DNA of 36,997 nucleotides from Polyangia bacterium (lineage in GTDB: Bacteria > Myxococcota_A > Polyangia > Polyangiales > Sandaracinaceae), in assembly GCA_030426845.1 (NCBI GenBank), contig JAUHXR010000054.1, positions 1-36,997 of the forward strand, given 5' to 3'. The notes beneath the pieces are model-generated. The model was not told the DNA's origin and made no database searches. It worked only from the letters and a program-made list of their open reading frames with translations. Below are positions 30,516 through 36,997 of the stretch, piece after piece. Within the stretch, counting starts at the first letter, position 1. Each line of letters opens with the position of its first letter. Made by a program: the position numbers and the translations under genes.

Positions 30516-31691
30516 GTGTCGGACGGCCCGAGCTGGAGCGACGAGACGGACCTCGGCCGGACCGAGGAGGCGGCCGAGGAGACGCCGGCGTCACCGCTCG
30601 CGGAGCTCGAGGCGCTCGCCGCGCCGGTCCTGCGCGCGGCGCCGCAGTCGACCTTCTTCCACATCGTCGCGCTGCTGGAACGGCTCAGCGCACGCGCGGT
30701 GCGGGTCGGGGGCGACGGTCCGCCGTCCTCGGAGATGATCCGCTTCCGGCACGACTACGAGCTGGGCTTCAGCGCGGGCGACATCTCGGCCGCCGCGGTG
30801 GCCGCGTTCCCCCGCAACGCCGAGGGCTTCCTCGAGGAAGACAAGCCCTACTTCAACGTCAAGACGACGTTCCTCGGGCTGACCGGCATCGTGTCTCCGC
30901 TGCCGCTCTACATGGCCGAGGAGATCCTCCACGAGGAGGAGGCCAACCCGGTCCGGCGCGACTTCCTCGACGTCTTCCACCACCGGGTCATCTCGCTGCT
31001 CTACCGCTCGGTCCTCAAGTACATGCCCGCGCGGGAGCACGTCTCGCACCGCCGCGACCCGTGGATGACGCGCGCGCTCTTCCTCACCGGCCTCGACCCG
31101 GAGATCCAGGCCCGCGAGCTCAACGTCCACCCGTCCACGCTCGTCCGGCTGGCGCCGCTCCTGGCGGGCCGCGGCCGAAGCCCGCGGATGCTCGCGCTCG
31201 CGCTCCGGGAGGCGCTGCGCGACGGCCTCGCGCCGGACGGAACAGTCCACATCCGCGAGTTCGCCGGCGGCTGGATCGAGGTCGACGAGGATCAGCGCAT
31301 GAGCCTCGGCGAGTCGAACAACGTCCTCGGCGTCGAGGCGATCCTCGGCAAGCGCGCCTACGATCAGTCGGGCCGCTTCTGCGTGGAGATCGGGCCGCTC
31401 CACCGGCACAACTACCACCGCTTCCTGCGCGACGGAGATCTGCTGCCGGTGGTGCGCGACGTGGTCGAGCTGTGCGTCCGCGAGGCGCTCGACTTCGACG
31501 CCGAGCTGCACCTCGCGCCGGACGCGGTGCCGAGCTTCCTCCTCTCCGCCGGCGGCGGCGGCTCGGCCCTGGGCCGCGACACGCGCCTGCGCGGGACCGA
31601 GGCGGCGCCCGAGGTGATGCGCATCCCGGACGTGGGCAGCATCGACTTCTCGCGGCCGCCCGAGGCAGCGGCCGCCAAGACCCCCGCCTGA
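30516..31691 (+). CDS. tssG: T6SS baseplate protein TssG (VasB)
   Basis: A 391-residue TssG starting at GTG 30516 (VSDGPSWSDE), eight bases after the tssF stop; an in-frame ATG at 30471 would overlap tssF by 37 bases. TssG motifs: FFHIVALLERLSARAVRVGG, IRFRHDYELGFSAGDI, FNVKTTFLGLTGIVSPLPLYM, FLDVFHHRVISLLYR, and GESNNVLGVEAILGKRAYDQSGRF. The N-terminal 40 residues are acidic and not part of the usual domain, and the last 60 are low-complexity. TssG bridges TssF and TssK in the baseplate. Confidence 0.96.
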   Translation: MSDGPSWSDETDLGRTEEAAEETPASPLAELEALAAPVLRAAPQSTFFHIVALLERLSARAVRVGGDGPPSSEMIRFRHDYELGFSAGDISAAAVAAFPRNAEGFLEEDKPYFNVKTTFLGLTGIVSPLPLYMAEEILHEEEANPVRRDFLDVFHHRVISLLYRSVLKYMPAREHVSHRRDPWMTRALFLTGLDPEIQARELNVHPSTLVRLAPLLAGRGRSPRMLALALREALRDGLAPDGTVHIREFAGGWIEVDEDQRMSLGESNNVLGVEAILGKRAYDQSGRFCVEIGPLHRHNYHRFLRDGDLLPVVRDVVELCVREALDFDAELHLAPDAVPSFLLSAGGGGSALGRDTRLRGTEAAPEVMRIPDVGSIDFSRPPEAAAAKTPA

Positions 31692-31765
31692 GGGGTTCCC
31701 GATCGCGGGTCGGCCCCGTATGCTCGCCCTCCGCTCCCCCGCCGGAGCGTCGAGGAGGACTGCCC

Positions 31766-34492
31766 GTGTCGATCCAGCCGAAGACCTACGTCAACCGGAT
31801 GACGCCCACTGCGCGGCAGATGCTCGAGGCCGCGATCGGGCGCGCCGCGAGCTCGCAGCACTCGGAGGTGAGCGTCGAGCACCTGCTCGCGCAGATGGTG
31901 GCCCCCGACGACGGAGACGTCGCCGCGATCTACCAGCACCTCGGCATGAACCGCGCGGGCCTCCAGAACCGTGTCGAGAAGCTCATCAACCACATGAAGA
32001 CCAGCACCGCGGGGCGGCCGGTCTTCTCCGCGAACCTGTGGCGCTGGGCCCAGGACGCGTGGGTACACGGCTCGCTGATCTTCGGGAGCACGCTGATCCG
32101 CACGGGGCACCTCTTCTACGTGCTGGTGGCCAACCCGGGCCGCTACATCGGCGAGACCCTCCCCGAGCTCGAGGACTTCGACGTCACCGAGCTCGAGAAG
32201 GAGCTGCCCGACGCGCTCAGCGTGACGCGCGAGGAGTTCGAGTCCGCGCCCGCGCCGACCCAGAGCGGGGGCAAGGCGTCGCCCGGCGGGGGGCCTGCGC
32301 CGCGCGGCGGCGACACCGCGCTCGGCCGCTTCTGCGTGAACCTCACCGAGGAGGTCCGCGCCGGCCGGCTCGACCCGATCTTCGGGCGGCACCACGAGAT
32401 CCGGCAGTGCATCGACATCCTCAGCCGGCGCCGCAAGAACAACCCGATCATCGTCGGCGAGCCCGGCGTCGGGAAGACCGCGCTCGTCGAGGGCCTGGCG
32501 CACGCGATCGTGAGCGGCGACGTCCCCAAGCACCTCGCACGCTGCGACGTGATGGCGCTCGATCTCGGCGCGCTCCAGGCGGGCGCGGCGGTCAAGGGCG
32601 AGTTCGAGAACCGCCTCAAGGCGGTGATCAACGAGGTCAAGAGCTCGGACAAGCCGATCATCCTCTTCATCGACGAGGCGCACACCCTCATCGGGGCCGG
32701 CGGCCAGAAGGGCGGCGGCGACGCGGCGAACCTCCTCAAGCCCGCGCTCGCCCGCGGCGAGCTGCGGACCGTCGCGGCCACGACCTGGGCCGAGTACAAG
32801 CAGTACTTCGAGAAGGACGCGGCCCTCGAGCGGCGGTTCCAGCCGGTCAAGGTCGACGAGCCTAGCGAGGACAACGCGATCGTCATGCTCCGCGGCCTGC
32901 GCGAGCTCTACGAGAAGGCCCACAAGGTCCGGATCAAGGACGAGGCGATCGTCGCCGCGGTGCAGCTCTCGAACCGCTACATCGCCGGCCGGCTCCTGCC
33001 CGACAAGGCGGTTGACCTCATCGATACGACGGCGGCGCGCGTGCGCGTGGGGCGCGGCACGAAGCCGGAGGAGCTCGCGAACATCGAGGCGAACATCGCC
33101 GCCCTCGAGCGCGCGACCGCGGCGATCGGCCGCGACGTGGACGCCGGCGAGGAGAAGCGGCGCGAGGAGCTCGAGGCGCGGCTCGCCGAGCTCGAGGCGG
33201 CCAAGGCGGCGCGCGAGGAGGTCCACGCGCGGTGGAAGGCCGAGCTCGACTACGTCGAGGCCGTCCTCAAGGCGCGCGGCGAGGAGCTGCAGGCCTCCGA
33301 GGAGGAGGAGCCGAAGGCGGAGGGCGACGGCGAGACCCCGGCGCAGGAGGAGGACCCCGACAAGGTCAGCGACAGCGCCAAGGCGGAGCCGCCTCGGGTG
33401 GGCGACGAGCCCGCGGCTGACGCGGCCGAGCTGCCGGCCGACCCGGTCCCCGAGGGCGACGAGCGCCTGGTTCACATCGACGTCGACGAGGACGCGGTGG
33501 CGGCCACGGTGTCGTCCTGGACCGGCGTGCCGCTCGGGAAGATGAAGCGCAACGCGGTTGGCAACGTGCTCGCGCTCGAGGACAAGCTGCGCGAGCGCGT
33601 GAAGGGCCAGGAGCCAGCGGTCGGCGCGGTGAGCGAGGCCTGCCGGATGGCCTTCGCGGGCGTGCGCAACCCCGACGCGCCGGTGGGGGTGTTCCTCTTC
33701 GTCGGCCCCTCGGGCGTCGGCAAGACGGAGACCGCGCTGGCGCTCGCGGACGAGCTCTACGGCGGCGAGCGCTTCGTCACCCAGATCAACATGAGCGAGT
33801 ACCAGGACAAGTCCTCGGTCTCGGGCCTGATCGGCTCGCGCGCCGGCTACGTCGGCTACGGTGAGGGCGGCATCCTCACCAACGCGGTGCGCCAGCGCCC
33901 CTACTCGGTCGTGCTCCTCGACGAGGCCGAGAAGGCCGACCCCGAGGTCCTCAACGTCTTCTACCAGACGTTCGACAAGGGCGAGATGAACGACTCCGAG
34001 GGTCGGCTCATCAACTTCCGCAACACGATCATCATCCTCACCAGCAACCTGGCGACGGACGAGATCATGAACGCCTACGCGGGTGACGAGCCCCCCGAGA
34101 CCAAGGACGTGGTCGAGCAGATCCAGCCGATCCTGAGCAAGTGGTTCAAGCCCGCGCTGCTCGCCCGGATGACGGTCGTGCCCTACCGGCCGATCGATCC
34201 CGACACGATGAAGATGATCGCGAAGCTCAAGCTGAACCGCCTGGTGAAGCGGATCCGCGCGTCGCACAACATCGAGACCACCTTCGACGAGGAGCTGATC
34301 GACGAGCTCGCGCGGCGCTGCACCAACAGCGAGGCCGGCGCCCGCAACGTCGACCACATCCTGCGCAGCAGCCTCACCCCGCTCATCGCGCGGGGGCTCC
34401 TCGAGAAGATGGCCGACGACCTCGAGCCGACGGGCATCGAGGTGAGCATCGCCCCGAGCGGCGAGTGGCGCGTCGACGTCGACGCGGTCTGA
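31766..34492 (+). CDS. clpV: T6SS AAA+ ATPase ClpV (TssH)
   Basis: A 908-residue Clp/Hsp100 ATPase, starting at GTG 31766 with a GAGGAGGA Shine-Dalgarno (31752-31759). Domains: an N-terminal domain (1-160; PTARQMLEAAIGRAAS and SVEHLLAQM) that binds TssB; AAA1 with Walker A GEPGVGKT (231-238); a middle coiled-coil region (about 425-565); AAA2 with Walker A GPSGVGKT (647-654), INMSEYQDKSSVSGLIG and VVLLDEAEKAD; and the C-terminal domain. ClpV disassembles contracted TssB/TssC sheaths for recycling. Residues 510-565 are an acidic Glu/Pro/Ala/Asp-rich insertion between the middle region and AAA2 that I do not expect in ordinary ClpV. tagH follows after 84 bases. Confidence 0.97.
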   Translation: MSIQPKTYVNRMTPTARQMLEAAIGRAASSQHSEVSVEHLLAQMVAPDDGDVAAIYQHLGMNRAGLQNRVEKLINHMKTSTAGRPVFSANLWRWAQDAWVHGSLIFGSTLIRTGHLFYVLVANPGRYIGETLPELEDFDVTELEKELPDALSVTREEFESAPAPTQSGGKASPGGGPAPRGGDTALGRFCVNLTEEVRAGRLDPIFGRHHEIRQCIDILSRRRKNNPIIVGEPGVGKTALVEGLAHAIVSGDVPKHLARCDVMALDLGALQAGAAVKGEFENRLKAVINEVKSSDKPIILFIDEAHTLIGAGGQKGGGDAANLLKPALARGELRTVAATTWAEYKQYFEKDAALERRFQPVKVDEPSEDNAIVMLRGLRELYEKAHKVRIKDEAIVAAVQLSNRYIAGRLLPDKAVDLIDTTAARVRVGRGTKPEELANIEANIAALERATAAIGRDVDAGEEKRREELEARLAELEAAKAAREEVHARWKAELDYVEAVLKARGEELQASEEEEPKAEGDGETPAQEEDPDKVSDSAKAEPPRVGDEPAADAAELPADPVPEGDERLVHIDVDEDAVAATVSSWTGVPLGKMKRNAVGNVLALEDKLRERVKGQEPAVGAVSEACRMAFAGVRNPDAPVGVFLFVGPSGVGKTETALALADELYGGERFVTQINMSEYQDKSSVSGLIGSRAGYVGYGEGGILTNAVRQRPYSVVLLDEAEKADPEVLNVFYQTFDKGEMNDSEGRLINFRNTIIILTSNLATDEIMNAYAGDEPPETKDVVEQIQPILSKWFKPALLARMTVVPYRPIDPDTMKMIAKLKLNRLVKRIRASHNIETTFDEELIDELARRCTNSEAGARNVDHILRSSLTPLIARGLLEKMADDLEPTGIEVSIAPSGEWRVDVDAV

Positions 34493-34514
34493 GGTCTCGC
34501 TTCACCGGCCTCCC

Positions 34515-34554
34515 GCCGGCCCCGGCCTGAGCCGTTGCCACGGCTCGGGCCGGC
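34515..34554 (+). terminator. GC hairpin between clpV and tagH
   Basis: GAGCCGT (34529-34535) and ACGGCTC (34540-34546) form a stem with a TGCC loop. Outer arms GCCGGCCC (34515-34522) and GGGCCGGC (34547-34554) extend it past a six-base bulge. No T tract follows. It may partly terminate or attenuate transcription before tagH, or stabilise the clpV mRNA end. Confidence 0.45.
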
Positions 34555-34576
34555 GTGAGAGGATGCGGCCGCTCGG

Positions 34577-36010
34577 ATGCTTCCCCTCCTCGTGCGGATC
34601 AGCAACACCCAGACGGGTGAGACCGACCACGCGGCGTTCGCCAGCTCGCCGGTGCGGATCGGGCGCAACCAGCTCAACGAGCTGTCGCTGAACGAGCCCT
34701 TCGTCTCGCAGTGGCACGCGGTCGTCCGCTTCGATGAGCACAAGGTGCGCTACGTCGACCTCGGGTCGACCAACGGCACGATGATGAACGGGCGTCGGCT
34801 CGCCCGGCACATCCAGGTGGAGGTGACCCCGCAGGTCGACCTGCGGATCGGGCCGATCCAGCTCTCCTTCGCGCGGGCGCAGGTCACGCCCGACATGTAC
34901 GCGGCGCCCAAGACCACGATGTTCAACCTCGAGGACCTCAGCCGCTCCAGCGACGGCGGCGGGGTACCGAGCGCGACGATCGCGTTCAACCCGAACGACC
35001 CCGCGACCCTCGAGCAGAACACGCTGTTCCTCAGCCCTGGCCAGCGCCCCGGCGCGGCCGACGGCGCGGCCACCGGCCCGGCCAGCGTGGACATGCAGCA
35101 GCTGATCGCGGTCGCCGAGCAGACCAAGCCGTTCTACGAGCAGTACCGCCAGGGCTTCCGGCAGCTCCTCGATCAGCTCCGCGGGCACCTCGAGCGGATC
35201 CCGCCCGCGCACCGCGAGAGCATCGTGCTCGTCCTCTGCCAGCAGTTCCCTCAGCTCCCGCGCGAGCCCGAGTTCCGCGACATGGTCAGCGGGCTCGGGG
35301 TGGGCCCGGCCGCGCTCGGCGAGGTCGACGCGGCGGAGTGGATCAAGCGCCTCGCGGGCGCGAGCCAGCTCCCGCCGGGGACGCAGATCAACACCGCGGT
35401 GGCGATGGAGCGGGTCGGCGCGCTCCTCGAGTCGTACAGCCAGGCCTTCGTCGAGCTGCGCAAGGGCTACGAGCAGTTCGGCGAGGAGATGGCCCTGACC
35501 CTCGTGACGGAGCGCAGCCCGCTCCACGACGCGCAGAGCGCGCAGGACGTGCTGCGCTACCTCCTCGACTGGACGAGCGACGGCAACGAGCGGGCGCGAG
35601 AGCTCAACCGGGCCTTCGCGGACCTCGCGATGCATCAGGTCGCGCTGCTCAGCGGCGTGGTCGAGGGCGTGCGCGGGGTCCTCCATGGCATCTCGCCGGT
35701 GCAGCTCTCCGGCCAGCGCAACCACCAGCTCGCGCGCGCGGGCGGCGGCGGGTTCTTCGAGAGCCTCTTCAACTCGCGCAAGGCCGCGCTGTGGCGGGCG
35801 TTCACCGACGCCCACCAGCGCCTAGTGGAGGAGGACCGCTTCAGCCGGGAGATGTTCGGCCGGGCCTTCGCGCGCGCCTACTACATGGTGAGCGGCGGGC
35901 ACGTGCAGGGGGACGAGGCGACCGGCGCCCACCCCACCCAGCCGGCCAGCGCGGCGGGGGCGCCCCAGTTCACCCCGCCGCCCTCGAACCCTCCGCCCGG
36001 CCACCGCTGA
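34577..36010 (+). CDS. tagH: T6SS FHA-domain scaffold TagH (Fha family)
   Basis: A 477-residue protein. Residues 20-105 are an FHA domain with GRNQLNELSL, SQWHAVVRF and GSTNGTMMNGRRL, covering the phospho-Thr-contacting Arg, Ser-x-x-His and Asn. A linker follows, then a long helical region (about 175-440; FYEQYRQGFRQLLDQLRGHLERI and FGRAFARAYYMVSGG) typical of TagH/ImpI proteins, and a Pro-rich tail. In known systems Fha is phosphorylated by PpkA, dephosphorylated by PppA, and promotes T6SS assembly, while TagF opposes it; homologues of all four are in this window. It ends the tssEFGH unit, just before a strong terminator. The start is ATG 34577; its Shine-Dalgarno (GAGAGG) is more distant than usual. 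Confidence 0.95.
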   Translation: MLPLLVRISNTQTGETDHAAFASSPVRIGRNQLNELSLNEPFVSQWHAVVRFDEHKVRYVDLGSTNGTMMNGRRLARHIQVEVTPQVDLRIGPIQLSFARAQVTPDMYAAPKTTMFNLEDLSRSSDGGGVPSATIAFNPNDPATLEQNTLFLSPGQRPGAADGAATGPASVDMQQLIAVAEQTKPFYEQYRQGFRQLLDQLRGHLERIPPAHRESIVLVLCQQFPQLPREPEFRDMVSGLGVGPAALGEVDAAEWIKRLAGASQLPPGTQINTAVAMERVGALLESYSQAFVELRKGYEQFGEEMALTLVTERSPLHDAQSAQDVLRYLLDWTSDGNERARELNRAFADLAMHQVALLSGVVEGVRGVLHGISPVQLSGQRNHQLARAGGGGFFESLFNSRKAALWRAFTDAHQRLVEEDRFSREMFGRAFARAYYMVSGGHVQGDEATGAHPTQPASAAGAPQFTPPPSNPPPGHR

Positions 36011-36011
36011 G

Positions 36012-36044
36012 CTGCCGCCGGTCGACGCCGGCACGGCAGTTTTT
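36012..36044 (+). terminator. Rho-independent terminator after tagH
   Basis: CTGCC (36012-36016) pairs with GGCAG (36035-36039) and CCGG (36018-36021) with CCGG (36028-36031), a long GC stem with a small internal bulge, followed directly by TTTTT (36040-36044). It begins two bases after the tagH stop and closes the tssE-tagH transcription unit. Confidence 0.85.
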
Positions 36045-36060
36045 GGTGATCGCCGCGGGC

Positions 36061-36073
36061 GGCTGGGTAGACT
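36061..36073 (+). promoter_or_regulatory. GGCTGGGTAGACT motif, candidate -10 region of the lipoprotein gene
   Basis: GGCTGGGTAGACT matches 11 of 13 bases of the fifth repeat before tssE (28300-28312) and carries TAGACT, a -10-like hexamer. It lies seven bases before the ATG at 36081, directly after the tagH terminator, so the transcript would be nearly leaderless. Function inferred from the recurrence of the motif. Confidence 0.4.
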
Positions 36074-36080
36074 GCCGCCC

Positions 36081-36997
36081 ATGTCACGCTCCGCCCAGAC
36101 CCTCGCGCTCACGCTCGGGCTCATGACCGCGTTCGCGCTGTTCGTGGTCGCCGCGTGCGGTGGCTCGGACACACCCGAGGATCCGCCCCCGGTCTGCTAC
36201 GCGAGCCACCCGGTGCCCGACGGCGGGTTCATCCGCAACCTGAGCTCGGAGGACTGGGCCAACCTCGCGGTGCGCGGCTACCGCGAGGGCCAGGCGAGCA
36301 ACCAGAACTGCGTCGGCGATCCCGTACAGTGGCGCCCGACCGATCGCGCATGCGACGTGCACGAGCCGGACAACGAGGCCCCCCCCGACGCGACCCCGGT
36401 GACCGAGGAGTCGGTGGTGATCGGGCGCTCCGACAGCGCGATGACCCGGCCGGTGTGGGTGGTGACCCACCGCTTCGAGGACGGCGACGGCTTCGGCCCG
36501 GTGATCCTCACCGACCGCGACGCCGAGGGCGTGGCGGTGCGCGCGATCGGGAGCCTGCGCATGCCGGTCGAGCGCGCGCGGCTGCGGCTGCGCGAGACGG
36601 GCGGCCGGCGCGTGGTGGTCGCGGACGGCGAGCGCTGCCCCGAGGCGGACGAGGACGAGGACGGCGAGCCCGCGGCCGACGTGGCCGACGGCGAGCAGAC
36701 CGAGGAGCGCGAGCCCACGTGCCTCCGCTACGCGCGCATCCTGCCCGTGATCGGTGACCGACTCGACAACGCCGAGGTGCGCACCGAGGGCGGGCGCTGC
36801 CTCGGTCCGGCGCAGGTCTACCTGTCGCGCGAGACGACCGTCGCGCTCGAGAACGGCTGGGAGCGTACGTTCCGCCTCGCGGCGTCGATGGAGTACCGCG
36901 GCGGCGCGGTGATCGTGCACGAGCAGGTCGTGGTCGAGGACGCGGACCCGCGCGATCCGGGGCGCCCGGCGCGGCTCTTCCGGACGAGCGACGCCGA
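36081..36997 (+). CDS. putative lipoprotein, N-terminal part (cut by window end)
   Basis: The frame runs from ATG 36081 open to the window end, giving 305 residues. Residues 4-26 are a signal peptide with lipobox VAAC (Cys26), followed by GGSDTPEDPPP, a short tether; the protein is therefore probably an envelope lipoprotein. Several Cys residues follow (VCYASH, QNCVGD, RACDV, ERCPE, TCLRY, RCLGP), compatible with disulfides outside the cytoplasm. There is an acidic low-complexity segment at about residues 190-215. I recognise no family. It is separated from tagH by a terminator and probably has its own promoter, so a T6SS role is not implied. Confidence 0.85.
   Translation, partial: MSRSAQTLALTLGLMTAFALFVVAACGGSDTPEDPPPVCYASHPVPDGGFIRNLSSEDWANLAVRGYREGQASNQNCVGDPVQWRPTDRACDVHEPDNEAPPDATPVTEESVVIGRSDSAMTRPVWVVTHRFEDGDGFGPVILTDRDAEGVAVRAIGSLRMPVERARLRLRETGGRRVVVADGERCPEADEDEDGEPAADVADGEQTEEREPTCLRYARILPVIGDRLDNAEVRTEGGRCLGPAQVYLSRETTVALENGWERTFRLAASMEYRGGAVIVHEQVVVEDADPRDPGRPARLFRTSDA

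Noticed and set aside
31412-34357. 981-codon minus-strand frame antisense to clpV
   Set aside because: Shadow of clpV with no domain and repetitive Arg/Leu/Val/Glu composition.

Overview
This is very GC-rich DNA with dense genes, frequent GTG/TTG starts, several Ser/Thr kinases, PP2C phosphatases and FHA proteins, and an FHA-type sigma-54 activator. That combination suggests a myxobacterium-like deltaproteobacterium, possibly of the Sandaracinus/Polyangiales type. The taxon is an inference from style and gene content; no rRNA or tRNA is present.

The core of the window is a near-complete type VI secretion system (T6SS) in several transcription units. On the minus strand are tagF-tssA-tssB-tssC (15022 to 9607) and tssJ-tssK-tssL-tssM (27401 to 20839). 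On the plus strand are hcp (27636-28142), which has its own terminator, and tssE-tssF-tssG-tssH(clpV)-tagH (28335-36010), which ends at a strong terminator. Twelve of the 13 core genes are here; vgrG (tssI), PAAR proteins and recognisable effectors are not.

The left flank (1-4352) is a phospho-threonine signalling block: a partial PP2C phosphatase, two small hypotheticals, a complete PP2C phosphatase, and an FHA plus sigma-54 activator divergent from a Ser/Thr kinase. With TagH (FHA) and TagF, it could form a threonine-phosphorylation switch that acts on both T6SS activity and T6SS transcription. It is followed by a YwqK/MORN-repeat protein with a propeller-like tail (4488-6746) and a metabolic pair, an MFS transporter and an aldehyde dehydrogenase (9527 to 6790).

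The least ordinary region is 15245-19258, a tight plus-strand operon lying between the two minus-strand T6SS operons. It encodes a Ser/Thr kinase fused to a degenerate receiver and a degenerate HPt domain, then a poly-TusA protein (three CPxP modules plus a fourth degenerate one) fused to a DsrE-like domain, then a rhodanese. A lipoprotein follows 40 bases later. This looks like a kinase-coupled sulfur-relay cassette inside a T6SS locus, and it is the best candidate here for an undescribed system.

No gene-free stretch exceeds 300 bases. The longest gaps are 27402-27635 (hcp/tssJ promoters), 15023-15244 (tagF/kinase promoters), 1140-1296 (a G-rich tract), 4353-4487 (no clear signal beyond a short palindrome at 4371-4381 and a weak hairpin at 4410-4426) and 11630-11746 (upstream of tssB). 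I saw no CRISPR array, insertion sequence, tRNA or rRNA. Many very long overlapping reading frames exist on the opposite strands; I consider them composition artefacts.
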